A stretch of 64,000 nucleotides of DNA from Rhynochetos jubatus (GCA_027574665.1 CM050672.1:10400001-10464000), one strand, 5' to 3'. Shown: positions 1 through 14,400, numbered from the stretch's first letter. Notes: generated from the letters alone by a model not told the origin. Numbers and translations are program-made.

Positions 1-3000
1 CAGCCCACATGCGGGAGAATCTCAAGAGCAGGGGGTGGAGCAAGCCAGGCCTCAAACCACGAGAAGCTCCAGTCCAAAAGGCAGCCAAAATGCAGCCCAC
101 GTCCGGGAGAATCTCAAGAGCAGGGGTTGGAGCAAGGCAGGCCTCAAACCACGAGAAGCTCCAGCCCAAAAGGCAGCCAAAATGCAGCCCACGTCCGGGA
201 GAATCTCAAGAGCAGGGGGTGGAGCAAGCCAGGCCTCAAACCACGAGAAGCTCCAGCCCAAAAGGCAGCCAAAATGCAGCCCACATCCGGGAGAATCTCA
301 AGAGCAGGGGGTGGAGCAAGCCAGGCCTCAAACCACGAGAAGCTCCAGCCAAAAAGGCAGCCAAACTCCAGGACACATCTGGGAAAATCTCAAGAGCAGG
401 GGGTGGAGCAAGGCAGGCCTCAAACCACGAGAAGCTCCAGCCCAAAAGAAAGCCAAAATGCAGCCCACATCCGGGAGAATCTCAAGAGCAGGGGGTGGAG
501 CAAGCCAGGCCTCAAACCACGAGAAGCTCCAGCCCAAAAGGCAGCCAAACTCCAGCCCACGTCCGGGAGAATCTCAAGAGCAGGGGGTGGAGCAAGCCAG
601 GCCTCAAACCACGAGAAGCTCCAGCCCAAAAGGCATCCAATATGCAGCCCACATCCAGGAGAATCTCAAGAGCAGGGTTTGGAGCAAGCCAGGGCTCAAA
701 CCACGAGAAGCTCCAGCCCAAAAGAAAGCCAAAATACAGCCCACATCCGGAAGAATCTCAAGAGTAGGGGGTGGAGCAAGCCAGGCCTCAAACCACGAGA
801 AGCTCCAGCCCAAAAGGCAGCCAAAATGCAGCCCACCTCCGGGAGAATCTCAAGAGCAGGGGGTGGAGCAAGCCAGGCCTCAAACCTCGAGAAGCTCCAG
901 CCCAAAAGGCAGCCAAAATCCAGCCCACCTCCGGGAGAATCTCAAGAGCAGGGGGTGGAGCAAGCCAGGCCTCAAACCTCGAGAAGCTCCAGCCCAAAAG
1001 GCAGAGAACATCCAGCCCACATCTGGGAGAATCTCAAGAGCAGGGGGTGGAGCAAGCCAGGCCTCAAACCACGAGAAGCTCCAGCCCAAAAGGCATCCAA
1101 AATGCAGCCCACATCCGGGAGAATCTCAAGAGCAGGGGGTGGAGCAAGCCAGGCCTCAAACCACGAGAAGCTCCAGCCCAAAAGAAAGCCAAAATCCAGC
1201 CCACATCCGGAAGACTCTCAAGAGTAGGGGGTGGAGCAAGCCAGGCCTCAAACCACGAGAAGCTCCAGCCCAAAAGGCAGCCAAAATGCAGCCCACCTCC
1301 GGGAGAATCTCAAGAGCAGGGGGTGGAGCAAGCCAGGCCTCAAACCTCGAGAAGCTCCAGCCCAAAAGGCAGCCAAAATCCAGCCCACCTCCGGGAGAAT
1401 CTCAAGAGCAGGGGGTGGAGCAAGCCAGGCCTCAAACCTCGAGAAGCTCCAGCCCAAAAGGCAGCCAAAATGCAGCCCACATCCGGGAGAATCTCAAGAG
1501 CAGGGTGTGGAGCAAGGCAGGCCTCAAACCAGGTGAAGCTCCAGCCCAAAAGGCAGCCAAAATGCAGCCCACATCCGGGACAATATCAAGAGCAGGGCGT
1601 GGAGCAAGCCAGGCCTCAAACCACGAGAAGCTCCAGCCCAAAAGGCAGCCAAAATGCAGCCCACTTCCCGGAGAATCTCAAGAGCAGGGGGTGGAGCAAG
1701 CCAGGCCTCAAACCACGAGAAGCTCCAGCCCAAAAAGCAGCCAAAATGCAGCCCACATGCGGGAGAATCTCAAGAGCAGGGGGTGGAGCAAGCCAGGCCT
1801 CAAACCACGAGAAGCTCCAGCCCAAAAGGCAGCCAAAATCCAGCCCACATCCGTGAGAATCTCAAGAGCAGGGGGTGGAGCAAGCCAGGCCTCAAACCAC
1901 GAGAAGCTAAAGTCCAAAAGGCAGCCAAAATGCAGCCCACGTCCAGGAGAATCTCAAGAGCAGGGGGTGGAGCAAGGCAGGCCTCAAACCACGAGAAGCT
2001 CCAGCCCAAAAGGCAGCCAAAATGCAGCCCATATCCGGGAGAATATCAAGAGCAGGGCGTGGAGCAAGCCAGGCCTCAAACCACGAGAAGCTCCAGCCCT
2101 AAATGCAGCCAAAATCCAGCCCACATCCAGGAGAATCTCAAGAGCAGGGGGTGGAGCAAGCCAGGCCTCAAACCACGAGAAGCTCCAGCCCAAAAGGCAG
2201 CCAAAATCCAGCCCACATCCGGGAGAATATCAAGAGAAGGGGGTGGAGCAAGCCAGGCCTCAAACCACGAGAAGCTCCAGCCAAAAAGGCAGCCAAACTC
2301 CAGGACACATCTGGGAAAATCTCAAGAGCAGGGGGTGGAGCAAGGCAGGCCTCAAACCACGAGAAGCTCCAGCCCAAAAGAAAGCCAAAATCCAGCCCAC
2401 CTCCGGGAGAATCTCAAGAGCAGGGGGTGGAGCAAGCCAGGCCTCAAACCACGAGAAGCTCCAGCCCAAAATGCAGCCAAAATGCAGCCCACATCCGGGA
2501 GAATCTCAAGAGCAGGGGGTGGATCAAGCCAGGCCTCAAACCACGAGAAGCTCCAGCCCAAAAGGCATCCAAAATGCAGCCCACATCCAGGAGAATCTCA
2601 AGAGCAGGGGGTGGAGCAAGCCAGGCCTCAAACCACGAGAAGCTCCAGCCCAAAAGTCATCCAAAATGCAGCCCACATCCAGGAGAATCTCAAGAGCAGG
2701 TGGTGGAGCAAGCCAGGCCTCAAACCACGAGAAGCTCCAGCCCAAAATGCAGCCAAAATGCAGCCCACATCCGGGAGAATCTCAAGAGCAGGGGGTGGAG
2801 CAAGCCAGGCCTCAAACCACGAGAAGCTCCAGCCCAAAAGGCAGCCAAAATGCAGCCCACCTCCGGGAGAATCTCAAGAGCAGGGGGTGGAGCAAGCCAG
2901 GCCTCAAACCACGAGAAGCTCCAGCCCAAAAGGCAGCCAAAATGCAGCCCACCTCCGGGAGAATATCAAGAGCAGGGGGTTCGAGCAAGCCAGGCCTCAA

Positions 3001-3600
3001 ACCACGAGAAGCTCCAGCCCAAAATGCAGCCAAACTCCAGCCCACATCTGGGAAAATCTCAAGAGCAGGGGGTGGAGCAAGGCAGGCCTCAAACCACGAG
3101 AAGCTCCAGCCCAAAAGAAAGCCAAAATCCAGCCCACCTCCGGGAGAATCTCAATAGCAGGGGGTGGAGGAAGCCAGGCCTCAAACCACGAGAAGCTCCA
3201 GCCCAAAAGGCAGCCAAAATGCAGCCCACATCCGGGAGAATCTCAAGAGCAGGGGGTGGAGCAAGCCAGGCCTCAAACCACGAGAAGCTCCAGCCCAAAA
3301 GGCATCCAAAATGCAGCCCACATCCGGGAGAATCTCAAGAGCAGGGGGTGGAGCAAGCCAGGGCTCAAACCACAAGAAGCTCCAGCCCAAAAGGCAGCCA
3401 AAATGCAGCCCACATCCGGGAGAATCTCAAGAGCAGGGGGTGGAGCAAGCCAGGCCTCAAACCACAAGAAGCTCCAGCCCAAAAGGCAGCCAAAATGCAG
3501 CCCACATCGGGGAGAATATCAAGAGCAGGGGGTGGAGCAAACCAGGCCTCAAACCACGAGAAGCTCCAGCCCAAAAATGCAGCCAAACTCCAGCCCACCT
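1..3600. repeat. Left segment: satellite units with weak higher-order structure
   Basis: About 39 monomers. Units here mix the ACATCC, ACCTCC and ACGTCC variants and the AAAGAAAGCC variant (near 445, 720, 1181, 2380 and 3115). A short motif AAACTCCAGGACACATCTGGG occurs near 365 and 2297 and again near 5617, marking exchange with the next segment. The CCAGGTGAAGC variant appears once, near 1530. I see no long block duplication confined to this stretch and no gene. Confidence 0.75.
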
Positions 3601-6600
3601 CCGGGAGAATCTCAAGAGCAGGGGGTGGAGCAAGCCAGGCCTTAAAAACCTCGAGAAGCTCCAGCCCAAAAGGCAGCCAAAATGCAGCCCACCTCCGGGA
3701 GAATCTCAAGAGCAGGGGGTGGAGCAAGCCAGGCCTTAAAAACCTCGAGAAGCTCCAGCCCAAAAGGCAGCCAAACTCCAGCCCACCTCTGGGAGAATCT
3801 CAAGAGCAGGGGGTGGAGCAAGCCAGGCCTCAAACCTCGAGAAGCTCCAGCCCAAAAGTCAGCCAAAATGCAGCCCACCTGGAGGAGAATCTCAAGACCA
3901 GGGGGTGGAGCAAGGCAAGTCTGAAACCACGAGAAGCTCCAGCCCAAAATGCAGCCAAAATGCAGCCCACATCCGGGAGAATCTCAAGAGAAGGGGGTGG
4001 AGCAAGCCAGGCCTCAAACCACGAGAAGCTCCAGCCCAAAAGGCAGCCAAAATGCAGCCCACATCCAGGACAATATCAAGAGCAGGGGGTGGAGCAAGCC
4101 AGGCCTCAAACCACGAGAAGCTCCAGCCCAAAAGGCAGCCAAAATGCAGCCCACCTCCGGGAGAATATCAAGAGCAGCGGTTGGAGCAAGCCAGGCCTCA
4201 AACCATGAGAAGCTCCAGCCCAAAATGCAGCCAAATTGCAGCCCACATCCGGGAGAAAATCAAGAGCAGGGGGTGGAGCAAGCCAGGCCTCAAACCACGA
4301 CAAGCTCCAGCCCAAAAGGCAGCCAAAATGCAGCCCACGTCCGGGAGAATCTCAAGAGCAGGGGGTGGAGCAAGGCAGGCCTCAAACCACGAGAAGCTCC
4401 AGCCCAAAAGGCAGCCAAAATGCAGCCCACATCCGGGAGAATATCAAGAGCAGGGCGTGGAGCAAGCCAGGCCTCAAACCACGAGAAGCTCCAGCCCTAA
4501 ATGCAGCCAAAATCCAGCCCACATCCGGGAGAATCTCAAGAGCAGGGGCTGGAGCAAGCCAGGCCTCAAACCATGAGAAGATCCAGCTCAAAATGCAGCG
4601 AAAATGCAGCCCACCTCTGGGAGAATATCAAGAGCAGGGGGTTCGAGCAAGCCAGGCCTCAAAGCACGAGAAGCTCCAACCCAAAAGGCAGCCAAAATCC
4701 AGCCCACCTCCGGGAGAATCTCAATAGCAGGGGGTGGAGCAAACCAGGCCTCAAAGCACGAGAAGCTCCAACCAAAAAGGCAGCCAAAATCCAGCCCACC
4801 TCCGGGAGAAAATCAAGAGCAGGGGGTGGAGAAAGGCAGGCCTCAAACCACGAGAAGCTCCAGCCCAAAAGGCAGCCAAAATGCAGCCCACATCTGGGAG
4901 AATCTCAAGAGCACGGGGTGGAGGAAGGCAGGCCTCAAACCACGAGAAGCTCCAGCCCAAAAGGCAGCCAAACTCCAGCCCACCTCCGGGAGAATCTCAA
5001 GAGCAGGTGGTGGAGCAAGCCAGGCCTCAAACCACGAGAAGCTCCAGCCCAAAACGCAGCCAAAATGCAGCCCACCTCCGGGAGAATCTCAAGAGCAGGG
5101 GGTGGAGCAAGCCAGGCCTTAAAAACCTCGAGAAGCTCCAGCCCAAAAGGCAGCCAAAATGCAGCCCACCTGGAGGAGAATCTCAAGAGCAGGGGGTGGA
5201 GCAAGCCAGGCCTCAAACCACGAGAAGCTCCAGCCCAAAAGGCAGCCAAATTGCAGCCCACATCTGGGAGAATATCAAGAGCAGGGTGTGGAGCAAGCCA
5301 GGCCTCAAACCACGACAAGCTCCAGCCCAAAATGCAGCCAAAATGCAGCCCATATCCGGGAGAATCTCAAGAGCAGGGGGTGGAGCAAGGCAGGCCTCAA
5401 ACCACGAGAAGCTCCAGCCCAAAAGGCAGCCAAAATGCAGCCCACATCCGGGAGAATCTCAAGAGCAGGGGGTGGAGCAAGCCAGGCCTCAAACCACGAG
5501 AAGCTCCAGCCCAAAATGCAGACAAAATCCAGCCCACATCCGGGAGAATATCAAGAGAAGGGGGTGGAGCAAGCCAGGCCTCAAACCACGAGAAGCTCCA
5601 GCCAAAAAGGCAGCCAAACTCCAGGACACATCTGGGAAAATGTCAAGAGCAGCGGGTGGAGCAAGGGAGGCCTCAAACCACGAGAAGCTCCAGCCCAAAA
5701 GGCATCCAAAATGCAGCCCACATCCGGGAGAATCTCAAGAGCAGGGGGTGGAGCAAGCCAGGCCTCAAACCACAAGAAGCTCCAGCCCAAAAGGCAGCCA
5801 AAATGCAGCCCACATCTGGGAGAATATCAAGAGCAGGGGGTGGAGCAAACCAGGCCTCAAACCACGAGAAGCTCCAGCCCAAAAGGCAGCCAAACTCCAG
5901 CCCACCTCCGGGAGAATCTCAAGAGCAGGGGGTGGAGCAAGCCAGGCCTTAAAAACCTCGAGAAGCTCCAGCCCAAAAGGCAGCCAAAATGCAGCCCACC
6001 TCCGGGAGAATCTCAAGAGCAGGGGGTGGAGCAAGCCAGGCCTTAAAAACCTCGAGAAGCTCCAGCCCAAAAGGCAGCCAAAATGCAGCCCACCTGGAGG
6101 AGAATCTCAAGACCAGGGGGTGGAGCAAGGCAGGTCTGAAACCACGAGAAGCTCCAGCCCAAAATGCAGCCAAAATGCAGCCCACATCCGGGAGAATCTC
6201 AAGAGAAGGGGGTGGAGCAAGCCAGGCCTCAAACCACGAGAAGCTCCAGCCCAAAAGGCAGCCAAAATGCAGCCCACATCCAGGACAATATCAAGAGCAG
6301 GGGGTGGAGCAAGCCAGGCCTCAAACCACGAGAAGCTCCAGCCCAAAAGGCAGCCAAAATGCAGCCCACCTCCGGGAGAATATCAAGAGCAGCGGTTGGA
6401 GCAAGCCAGGCCTCAAACCACGAGAAGCTCCAGCCCAAAAGGCAGCCAAACTCCAGCCCACATCCGGGAGAATCTCAAGAGCAGGGGCTGGAGCAAGCCA
6501 GGCCTCAAACCATGAGAAGATCCAGCCCAAAATGCAGCGAAAATGCAGCCCACCTCTGGGAGAATATCAAGAGCAGGGGGTTCGAGCAAGCCAGGCCTCA

Positions 6601-9600
6601 AAGCACGAGAAGCTCCAACCCAAAAGGCAGCCAAAATCCAGCCCACCTCCGGGAGAATCTCAATAGCAGGGGGTGGAGCAAACCAGGCCTCAAAGCACGA
6701 GAAGCTCCAACCCAAAAGGCAGCCAAAATCCAGCCCATATCCGGGAGAAAATCAAGAGCAGGGGGTGGAGCAAGGCAGGCCTCAAACCACGAGAAGCTCC
6801 AGCCCAAAAGGCAGCCAAAATGCAGCCCACATCTGGGAGAATATCAAGAGCAGGGGGTGGAGCAAGCCAGGCCTCAAACCAGGAGAAGCTCCAGCCCAAA
6901 AGGCAGCCAAACTCCAGCCCACCTCCGGGAGAATCTCAAGAGCAGGGGGTGGAGCAAGCCAGGCCTCAAACCACGAGAAGCTCCAGCCCAAAACGCAGCC
7001 AAAATGCAGCCCACCTCCGGGAGAATCTCAAGAGCAGGGGGTGGAGCAAGCCAGGCCTTAAAAACCTCGAGAAGCTCCAGCCCAAAAGGCAGCCAAACTC
7101 CAGCCCACCTCTGGGAGAATCTCAAGAGCAGGGGGTGGAGCAAGCCAGGCCTCAAACCACGAGAAGCTCCAGCCCAAAATTCAGCCAAAATGCAGCCCAC
7201 CTGGAGGAGAATATCAAGAGCAGGGGGTGGAGCAAGCCAGGCCTCAAACCACGAGAAGCTCCAGCCCTAAATGCAGCCAAAATCCAGCCCACATCCGGGA
7301 GAATCTCAAGAGCAGGGGGTGGAGCAAGCCAGGCCTCAAACCACGAGAAGCTCCAGCCCAAAATGCAGACAAAATCCAGCCCACATCCGGGAGAATATCA
7401 AGAGCAGGGGGTGGAGCAAGCCAGGCCTCAAACCACGAGAAGCTCCAGCCCTAAATGCAGCCAAAATCCAGCCCACCTGGAGGAGAATCTCAAGACCAGG
7501 GGGTGGAGCAAGGCAGGTCTGAAACCACGAGAAGCTCCAGCCCAAAATGCAGCCAAAATGCAGCCCACATCCGGGAGAATCTCAAGAGAAGGGGGTGGAG
7601 CAAGCCAGGCCTCAAACCACGAGAAGCTCCAGCCCAAAAGGCAGCCAAAATGCAGCCCACCTCCGGGAGAATCTCAAGAGCAGGGGCTGGAGCAAGCCAG
7701 GCCTCAAACCACGAGAAGCTCCAGCCCAAAATGCAGCCAAAATCCAGCCCACCTCCGGGAGAATATCAAGAGCAGGGGTTGGAGCAAGCCAGGCCTCAAA
7801 CCACGACAAGCTCCAGCCCAAAATGCAGCCAAAATGCAGCCCACGTCCGGGAGAATCTCAAGAGCAGGGGGTGGAGCAAGGCAGGCCTCAAACCACGAGA
7901 AGCTCCAGCCCAAAAGAAAGCCAAAATGCAGCCCACCTCCGGGAGAATCTCAAGAGCAGGGGGTGGAGCAAGCCAGGCCTCAAACCACGACAAGCTCCAG
8001 CCCAAATGGCAGCCAAAATCCAGACCATATGCGGGAGAATCTCAAGAGCAGGTGGTGGAGCAGGACAGGCCTCAAACCACGAGAATCTCCAGCCCAAAAT
8101 GCAGCCAAAATCCAGCCCACGTCCGGGAGAATCTCAAGAGCAGGGGGTGGAGCAAGCCAGGCCTCAAACCAGGAGAAGCTCCAGCCCAAAATGCAGCCAA
8201 AATGCACCCCAGATCCGGGAGAATCTCAAGAGAAGGGGGTGCAGCAAGCCAGGCCTCAAACCACGAGAAGCTCCAGCCCAAAAGGCAGCCAAAATGCAGC
8301 CCACATCCGGGAGAATATCAAGAGCAGGGGGTGGAGCAAGCCAGGCCTCAAACCACGAGAAGCTCCAGCCCAAAAGGCAGCCAAAATGCAGCCCACATTA
8401 GGGAGAAACTCAAGAGCAGGGTGTGGAGCAAGCCAGGCCTCAAACCACGAGAATCTCCAGCCCAAAATGCAGCCAAAATGCAGCCCACATCCAGGACAAT
8501 ATCAAGAGCAGGGGGTGGAGCAAGCCAGGCCTCAAACCACGAGAAGCTCCAGCCCAAAAGGCAGCCAAAATGCAGCCCACCTCCGGGAGAATCTCAAGAG
8601 CAGGGGGTGGAGCAAGCCAGGCCTCAAACCACGAGAAGCTCCAGCCCAAAATGCAGCCAAAATGCAGCCCACATCCGGGAGAATCTCAAGAGCAGGGGCT
8701 GGAGCAAGCCAGGCCTCAAACCATGAGAAGATCCAGCTCAAAATGCAGCGAAAATGCAGCCCACATCCGGGAGAATATCAAGAGCAGGGGGTTCGAGCAA
8801 GCCAGGCCTCAAACCACGAGAAGCTCCAGCCCAAAATGCAGCCAAACTCCAGCCCACATCTGGGAAAATCTCAAGAGCAGGGGGTGGAGCAAGGCAGGCC
8901 TCAAACCACGAGAAGCTCCAGCCCAAAAGAAAGCCAAAATCCAGCCCACCTCCGGGAGAATCTCAATAGCAGGGGGTGGAGCAAGCCAGGCCTCAAACCA
9001 CGAGAAGCTCCAGCCCAAAATGCAGCCAAAATGCAGCCCACATCCGGGAGAATCTCAAGAGCAGGGGGTGGAGCAAGCCAGGCCTCAAACCACGAGAAGC
9101 TCCAGCCCAAAAGGCATCCAAAATGCAGCCCACATCCGGGAGAATCTCAAGAGCAGGGGGTGGAGCAAGCCAGGGCTCAAACCACAAGAAGCTCCAGCCC
9201 AAAAGGCATCCAAAATGCAGCCCACATCCGGGACAATCTCAAGAGCAGGGGGTGGAGCAAGCCAGGCCTCAAACCACGAGAAGCTCCAACCCAAAAGGCA
9301 GCCAAAATGCAGCCCACATCTGGGAGAATATCAAGAGCAGGGGGTGGAGCAAGCCAGGCCTCAAACCACAAGAAGCTCCAGCCCAAAAGGCAGCCAAAAT
9401 GCAGCCCACATCCGGGAGAATCTCAAGAGCAGGGGGTGGAGCAAGCCAGGCCTCAAACCACGAGAAGCTCCAGCCCAAAATGCAGCCAAAATCCAGCCCA
9501 CATCCGGGAGAATATCAAGAGCAGGGGGTGGAGCAAGCCAGGCCTTAAAAACCTCGAGAAGCTCCAGCCCAAAAGGCAGCCAAAATGCAGCCCACATCTG

Positions 9601-11400
9601 GGAGAATCTCAAGAGCAGGGGGTGGAGCAAGCCAGGCCTTAAATACCTCGAGAACCTCCAGCCCAAAAGGCAGCCAAACTCCAGCCCGCATCCGGGAGAA
9701 TCTCAAGAGCAGGGGGTGGAGCAAGCCAGGCCTCAAACCACGAGAAGCTCCAGCCCAAAAGGCAGCCAAAATGCAGCCCACCTTCGGGAGAATCTCAAGA
9801 CCAGGGGGTGGAGCAAGGCAGGTCTGAAACCACGAGAAGCTCCAGCCCAAAAGGCAGCCAAAATGCAGCCCACATCCGGGAGAATCTCAAGAGAAGGGGG
9901 TGGAGCAAGCCAGGCCTCAAACCACGAGAAGCTCCAGCCCAAAATGCAGCCAAAATGCAGCCCACATCCAGGACAATATCAAGAGCAGGGGGTGGAGCAA
10001 GCCAGGCCTCAAACCACAACAAGCTCCAGCCCAAAAGGCAGCCAAAATGCAGCCCACCTCCGGGAGAATATCAAGAGCAGCGGTTGGAGCAAGCCAGGCC
10101 TCAAACCACGAGAAGCTCCAGCCCAAAAGGCAGCCAAACTCCAGCCCACATCCAGGAGAATCTCAAGAGCAGGGGCTGGAGCAAGCCAGGCCTCAAACCA
10201 TGAGAAGATCCAGCTCAAAATGCAGCGAAAATGCAGCCCACCTCTGGGAGAATATCAAGAGCAGGGGGTTCGAGCAAGCCAGGCCTCAAAGCACGAGAAG
10301 CTCCAGCCCAAAAGGCAGCCAAAATGCAGCCCACATCCGGGAGAATCTCAATAGCAGGGGGTGGAGCAAACCAGGCCTCAAAGCACGAGAAGCTCCAACC
10401 CAAAAGGCAGCCAAAATCCAGCCCATATCCGGGAGAAAATCAAGAGCAGGGGGTGGAGCAAGCCAGGCCTTAAAAACCTCGAGAAGCTCCAGCCCAAAAG
10501 GCAGCCAAAATGCAGCCCACCTCTGGGAGAATCTCAAGAGCAGGGGGTGGAGCAAGCCAGGCCTCAAACCTCGAGAAGCTCCAGCCCAAAAGGCAGCCAA
10601 AATGCAGCCCACCTGGAGGAGAATCTCAAGACCAGGGGGTGGAGCAAGGCAGGTCTGAAACCACGAGAAGCTCCAGCCCAAAATGCAGCCAAAATGCAGC
10701 CCACATCCGGGAGAATCTCAAGAGAAGGGGGTGGAGCAAGCCAGGCCTCACACCACGAGAAGCTCCAGCTCAAAAGGCAGCCAAAATGCAGCCCACATCG
10801 GTGAGAATATCAAGACCAGGGGGTGGAGCAAGCCAGGCCTCAAACCACGAGAAGCTCCAGCCCAAAAGGCAGCCAAATTGCAGCCCACATCCGGGAGAAA
10901 ATCAAGAGCAGGGGGTGGAGCAAGCCAGGCCTCAAACCACGAGAAGCTCCAGCCCAAAAGGCAGCCAAAATGCAGCCCACCTCCGGGAGAATCTCAAGAG
11001 CAGGGGGTGGAGCAAGCCAGGCCTCAAACCACGACAAGCTCCAGCCCAAAATGCAGCCAAAATGCAGCCCACCTCCGGGAGAATATCAAGAGCAGGGGTT
11101 GGAGCAAGCCAGGCCTCAAACCACGAGAAGCTCCAGCCCAAAAGGCAGCCAAAATCCAGCCCACATCCGGGAGAATCTCAAGAGCAGGGGGTGGAGCAAG
11201 CCAGGCCTCAAACCATGAGAAGATCCAGCTCAAAATGCAGCGAAAATGCAGCCCACCTCTGGGAGAATATCAAGAGCAGGGGGTTCGAGCAAGCCAGGCC
11301 TCAAACCACGAGAAGCTCCAGCCCAAAATGCAGCCAAACTCCAGCCCACATCTGGGAAAATCTCAAGAGCAGGGGGTGGAGCAAGCCAGGCCTCAAACCA
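3601..11400. repeat. Segment with GGTCTGAAACC units and TTCGAGCAAG units
   Basis: About 85 monomers with three recurrent marker units. GGTCTGAAACC (from GGCCTCAAACC) lies near 3909, 6133, 7517, 9820 and 10652. A 93-bp unit with TTCGAGCAAG in place of TGGAGCAAG starts at 4642, 6581, 8792, 10269 and 11284, usually preceded by CATGAGAAGATCCAGC and GCAGCGAAAATGC. Nine 94-bp CCTTAAAAACCTCGAG-type units lie at 3642-10470. The markers travel together, which shows block copying. No gene or non-satellite DNA is present. Confidence 0.8.
4517..5155. repeat. Higher-order block of 7 units, second copy at 6456-7094
   Basis: This stretch of about 639 bp aligns at an offset of 1,939 bp (21 units plus 7 bases) with 6456-7094. 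It holds the TTCGAGCAAG unit, two CAAAGCACGAG units followed by CTCCAACCC, the GGGAGAAAATC unit and the 94-bp CCTTAAAAACC unit, all in the same order. The copies differ by several substitutions (for example AACCAAAAAGG at 4772 against AACCCAAAAGG at 6711), so it is an older duplication than those to the right. The boundaries are accurate to perhaps 20 bases. Confidence 0.75.
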
Positions 11401-14400
11401 CGAGAAGCTCAAGCCCAAAAGAAAGCCAAAATCCAGCCCACCTCCGGGAGAATCTCAATAGCAGGGGGTGGAGCAAGCCAGGCCTCAAACCACGAGAAGC
11501 TCCAGCCCAAAATGCAGCCAAAATGCAGCCCACATCCGGGAGAATCTCAAGAGCAGGGGGTGGAGCAAGCCAGGCCTCAAACCACGAGAAGCTCCAGCCC
11601 AAAAGGCAGCCAAAATGCAGCCCACATCTGGGAGAATATCAAGAGCAGGGGCTGGAGCAAGGCAGGCCTCAAACCACAAGAAGCTCCAGCCCAAAAGGCA
11701 GCCAAAACGCAGCCCACATCCGGGAGAATCTAAAGGGTAGGGGGTGGAGCAAACCAGGCCTCAAACCACGAGAAGCTCCAACCCAAAATGCAGCCAAAAT
11801 GCAGCCCACATCCGGGAGAAAATCAAGAGTAGGGGGTGGAGCAAACCAGGCCTCAAACCACGAGAAGCTCCAACCCAAAAGGCAGCCAAAATGCAGCCCA
11901 CATCCGGGAGAAAATCAAGAGCAGGGGGTGGAGCAAGCCAGGCCTCAAACCACGAGAAGCTCCAGCTCAAAATGTAACCAAAATCCAGCCCACATCCGGG
12001 AGAAAATCAAGAGCAGGGGGTTTAGCAAGCCAGGCCTCAAACCACGAGAAGCTCCAGCCCAAAAGGCAGCCAAAATCCAGCCCACATCCGGGAGAATCTC
12101 AAGAGCAGGGGGTGGAGCAAGCCAGGCCTCAAACCACGAGAAGCTCCAGCCCAAAAGGCAGCCAAAATGCAGCCCACATCCGGGAGAATCTCAAGAGCAG
12201 GGGGTGGAGCAAGCCAGGCCTCAAACCACGAGAAGCTCCAGCTCAAAATGCAGCCACAATCCAGTCCACCTCCGGGAGAATCTCAAGAGCAGGGGGTGGA
12301 GCAAGCCAGGCCTCAAACCACGAGAAGCTCCAGCTCAAAAGGCAGCCAAAATCCAGCCCACATCCAGGAGAAAATCAAGAGCAGGGGGTGTAGCAAGCCA
12401 GGCCTCAAACCAGGAGAAGCTCCAGCCCAAAATGCAGCCAAAATGCAGCCCACATCCGGGAGAATCTCAAGAGCAGGGGGTGGAGCAAGCCAGGCCTCAA
12501 ACCACGAGAAGCTCCAGCCCAAAAGCCAGCCAAAAGGCAGCCCACATCTGGGAGAATCTCAAGAGCAGGGGGTGGAGCAAGCCAGGCCTCAAACCACAAG
12601 AAGCTCCAGCCCAAAAGGCAGCCAAAATCCAGCTCACATCCGGGAGAATCTCAAAAGCAGGGGGTGGAGCAAGCCAGGCCTCAAACCACGAGAAGATCAA
12701 GCCCAAAAGAAATCTAAACTCCAGCCCACATCTGGGAGAATCTCAAGAGCAGGGGATGGAGCAAGCCAGGCCTCAAACCACGAGAAGCTCCAGCCCAAAA
12801 GGCAGCCAAAATGCAGCCCACGTCCGGGAGAATCTCAAGAGCAGGTGGTGGAGCAAGGCAGGCCTCCAACCACAAGAAGATCCAGCCCAAAATAAAGCCA
12901 AAATGCAGCCCACATCCGGGACAATATCAAGAGCAGGGGATGGAGCAAGCCAGGCCTCAAACCACGAGAAGCTCAAGCCCAAAAGGCAGCGAAAATCCAG
13001 CACACATCCGGGATAAAATCAAGAGCAGGGGGTGGAGCAAGCCAGGCCTCAAACCACGAGAAGCTCCAGCCCAAAAGGCAGCCAAAATGCAGACCACATC
13101 CGGGAGAATCTCAAGAGCAGGGGGTGGAGCAAGCCAGGCCTCAAACCACGAGAAGCTCCACCCCAAAATGCAGCCAAAATCCAGCTCACATCAGGGAGAA
13201 TATCAAGAGCAGGGGGTGGAGCAAGCCAGGGCTCAAACCACGAGAAGCTCCAGCCCAAAAGGCAGCCAACCTCCAGCCCACCTCCCGGAGAATCTCAAGA
13301 GCAGGGGGTGGAGCAAGGCAGGACTCAAACCACGAGAAGCTCCAGCCCAAAATGCAGCCAAACTCCAGCCCACCTCCGGGAGAATCTCAAGAGCAGGGGG
13401 TGGAGCAAGCCAGGCCTCAAACCACGAGAAGCTCCAGCCCAAAAGGCAGCCAAAATGCAGCCCACCTCCGGGAGAATCTCAAGAGCAGGGGGTAGAGCAA
13501 GCCAGGCCTCAAACCAGGAGAAGCTCCAGCCCAAAATTCAGCCAAAATGCAGCCCAACTGGAGGAGAATCTCAAGAGCAGGGTGTGGAGCAAGGCAGGCC
13601 TCAAACCAGGTGAAGCTCCAGCCCAAAAGGCAGCCAAAATGCAGTCCACATCCGGGACAATATCAAGAGCAGGGGGTGGAGCAAGCCAGGCCTCAAACCA
13701 CGAGAAGCTCCAGCCCAAAAGGCAGCCAAAATGCAGCCCAAGTCCGGGAGAATCTCAAGAGCAGGGTGTGGAGCAAGGCAGGCCTCAAACCAGGTGAAGC
13801 TCCAGCCCAAAAGGCAGCCAAACTCCAGCCCACCTCCGGGAGAATCTCAAGAGCAGGGCGTGGAGCAAGCCAGGCCTGAAACCACGAGAAGCTCCAGCCC
13901 AAAAGGCAGCCAAAATCCAGACCACATCCGGGAGAATCTCAAGAGCAGGGGGTGGAGCAAGCCAGGCCTCAAATCACGAGAAGCTCCAGACTAAAAGGCA
14001 GCCAAAATCCAGTCCACATCCGGGAGAATCTCAAGAGAAGGAGGTGGAGCAAGCCAGGCCTCAAACCACGAGAAGCTCCAGCCCAAAAGGCATCCAAAAT
14101 GCAGCCCACATCCAGGAGAATCTCAAGAGCAGGTGGTGGAGCAAGCCAGGGCTCAAACCACGAGAAGCTCCAGCCCAAAAGGCAGCCAAAATGCAGCTCA
14201 CATCCGGGAGAATCTCAAGAGCAGGGGGTGGAGCAAGCCAGGCCTTAAAAACCTCGAGAAGCTCCAGCCCAAAAGGCAGCCAAACTCCAGCCCACCTCCG
14301 GGAGAATCTCAAGAGCAGGGGGTGGAGCAAGCCAGGCCTCAAACCACGAGAAGCTCCAGCCCAAACGTCAGCCAAAATGCAGCCCAGCTGGAGGAGAATC

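Noticed and set aside
35-9642. Very long + strand reading frames (up to about 1,040 codons) with a 92-residue repeat rich in Ser, Arg, Lys, Gln and Pro, here and all along the window
   Set aside because: The unit is 92 bp, not a multiple of three, so all three frames give the same peptide in rotation and each base serves at every codon position. Many starts would be GTG. Frames overlap each other in all phases, 1- and 2-base indels are tolerated, and ends occur only at recurrent variant stops (CTCAATAG, CCTTAAAA, CCAGGTGA, GGGCTAAAA, CAAAATAAAG, GGGTGTAG). No splice, promoter or domain evidence.
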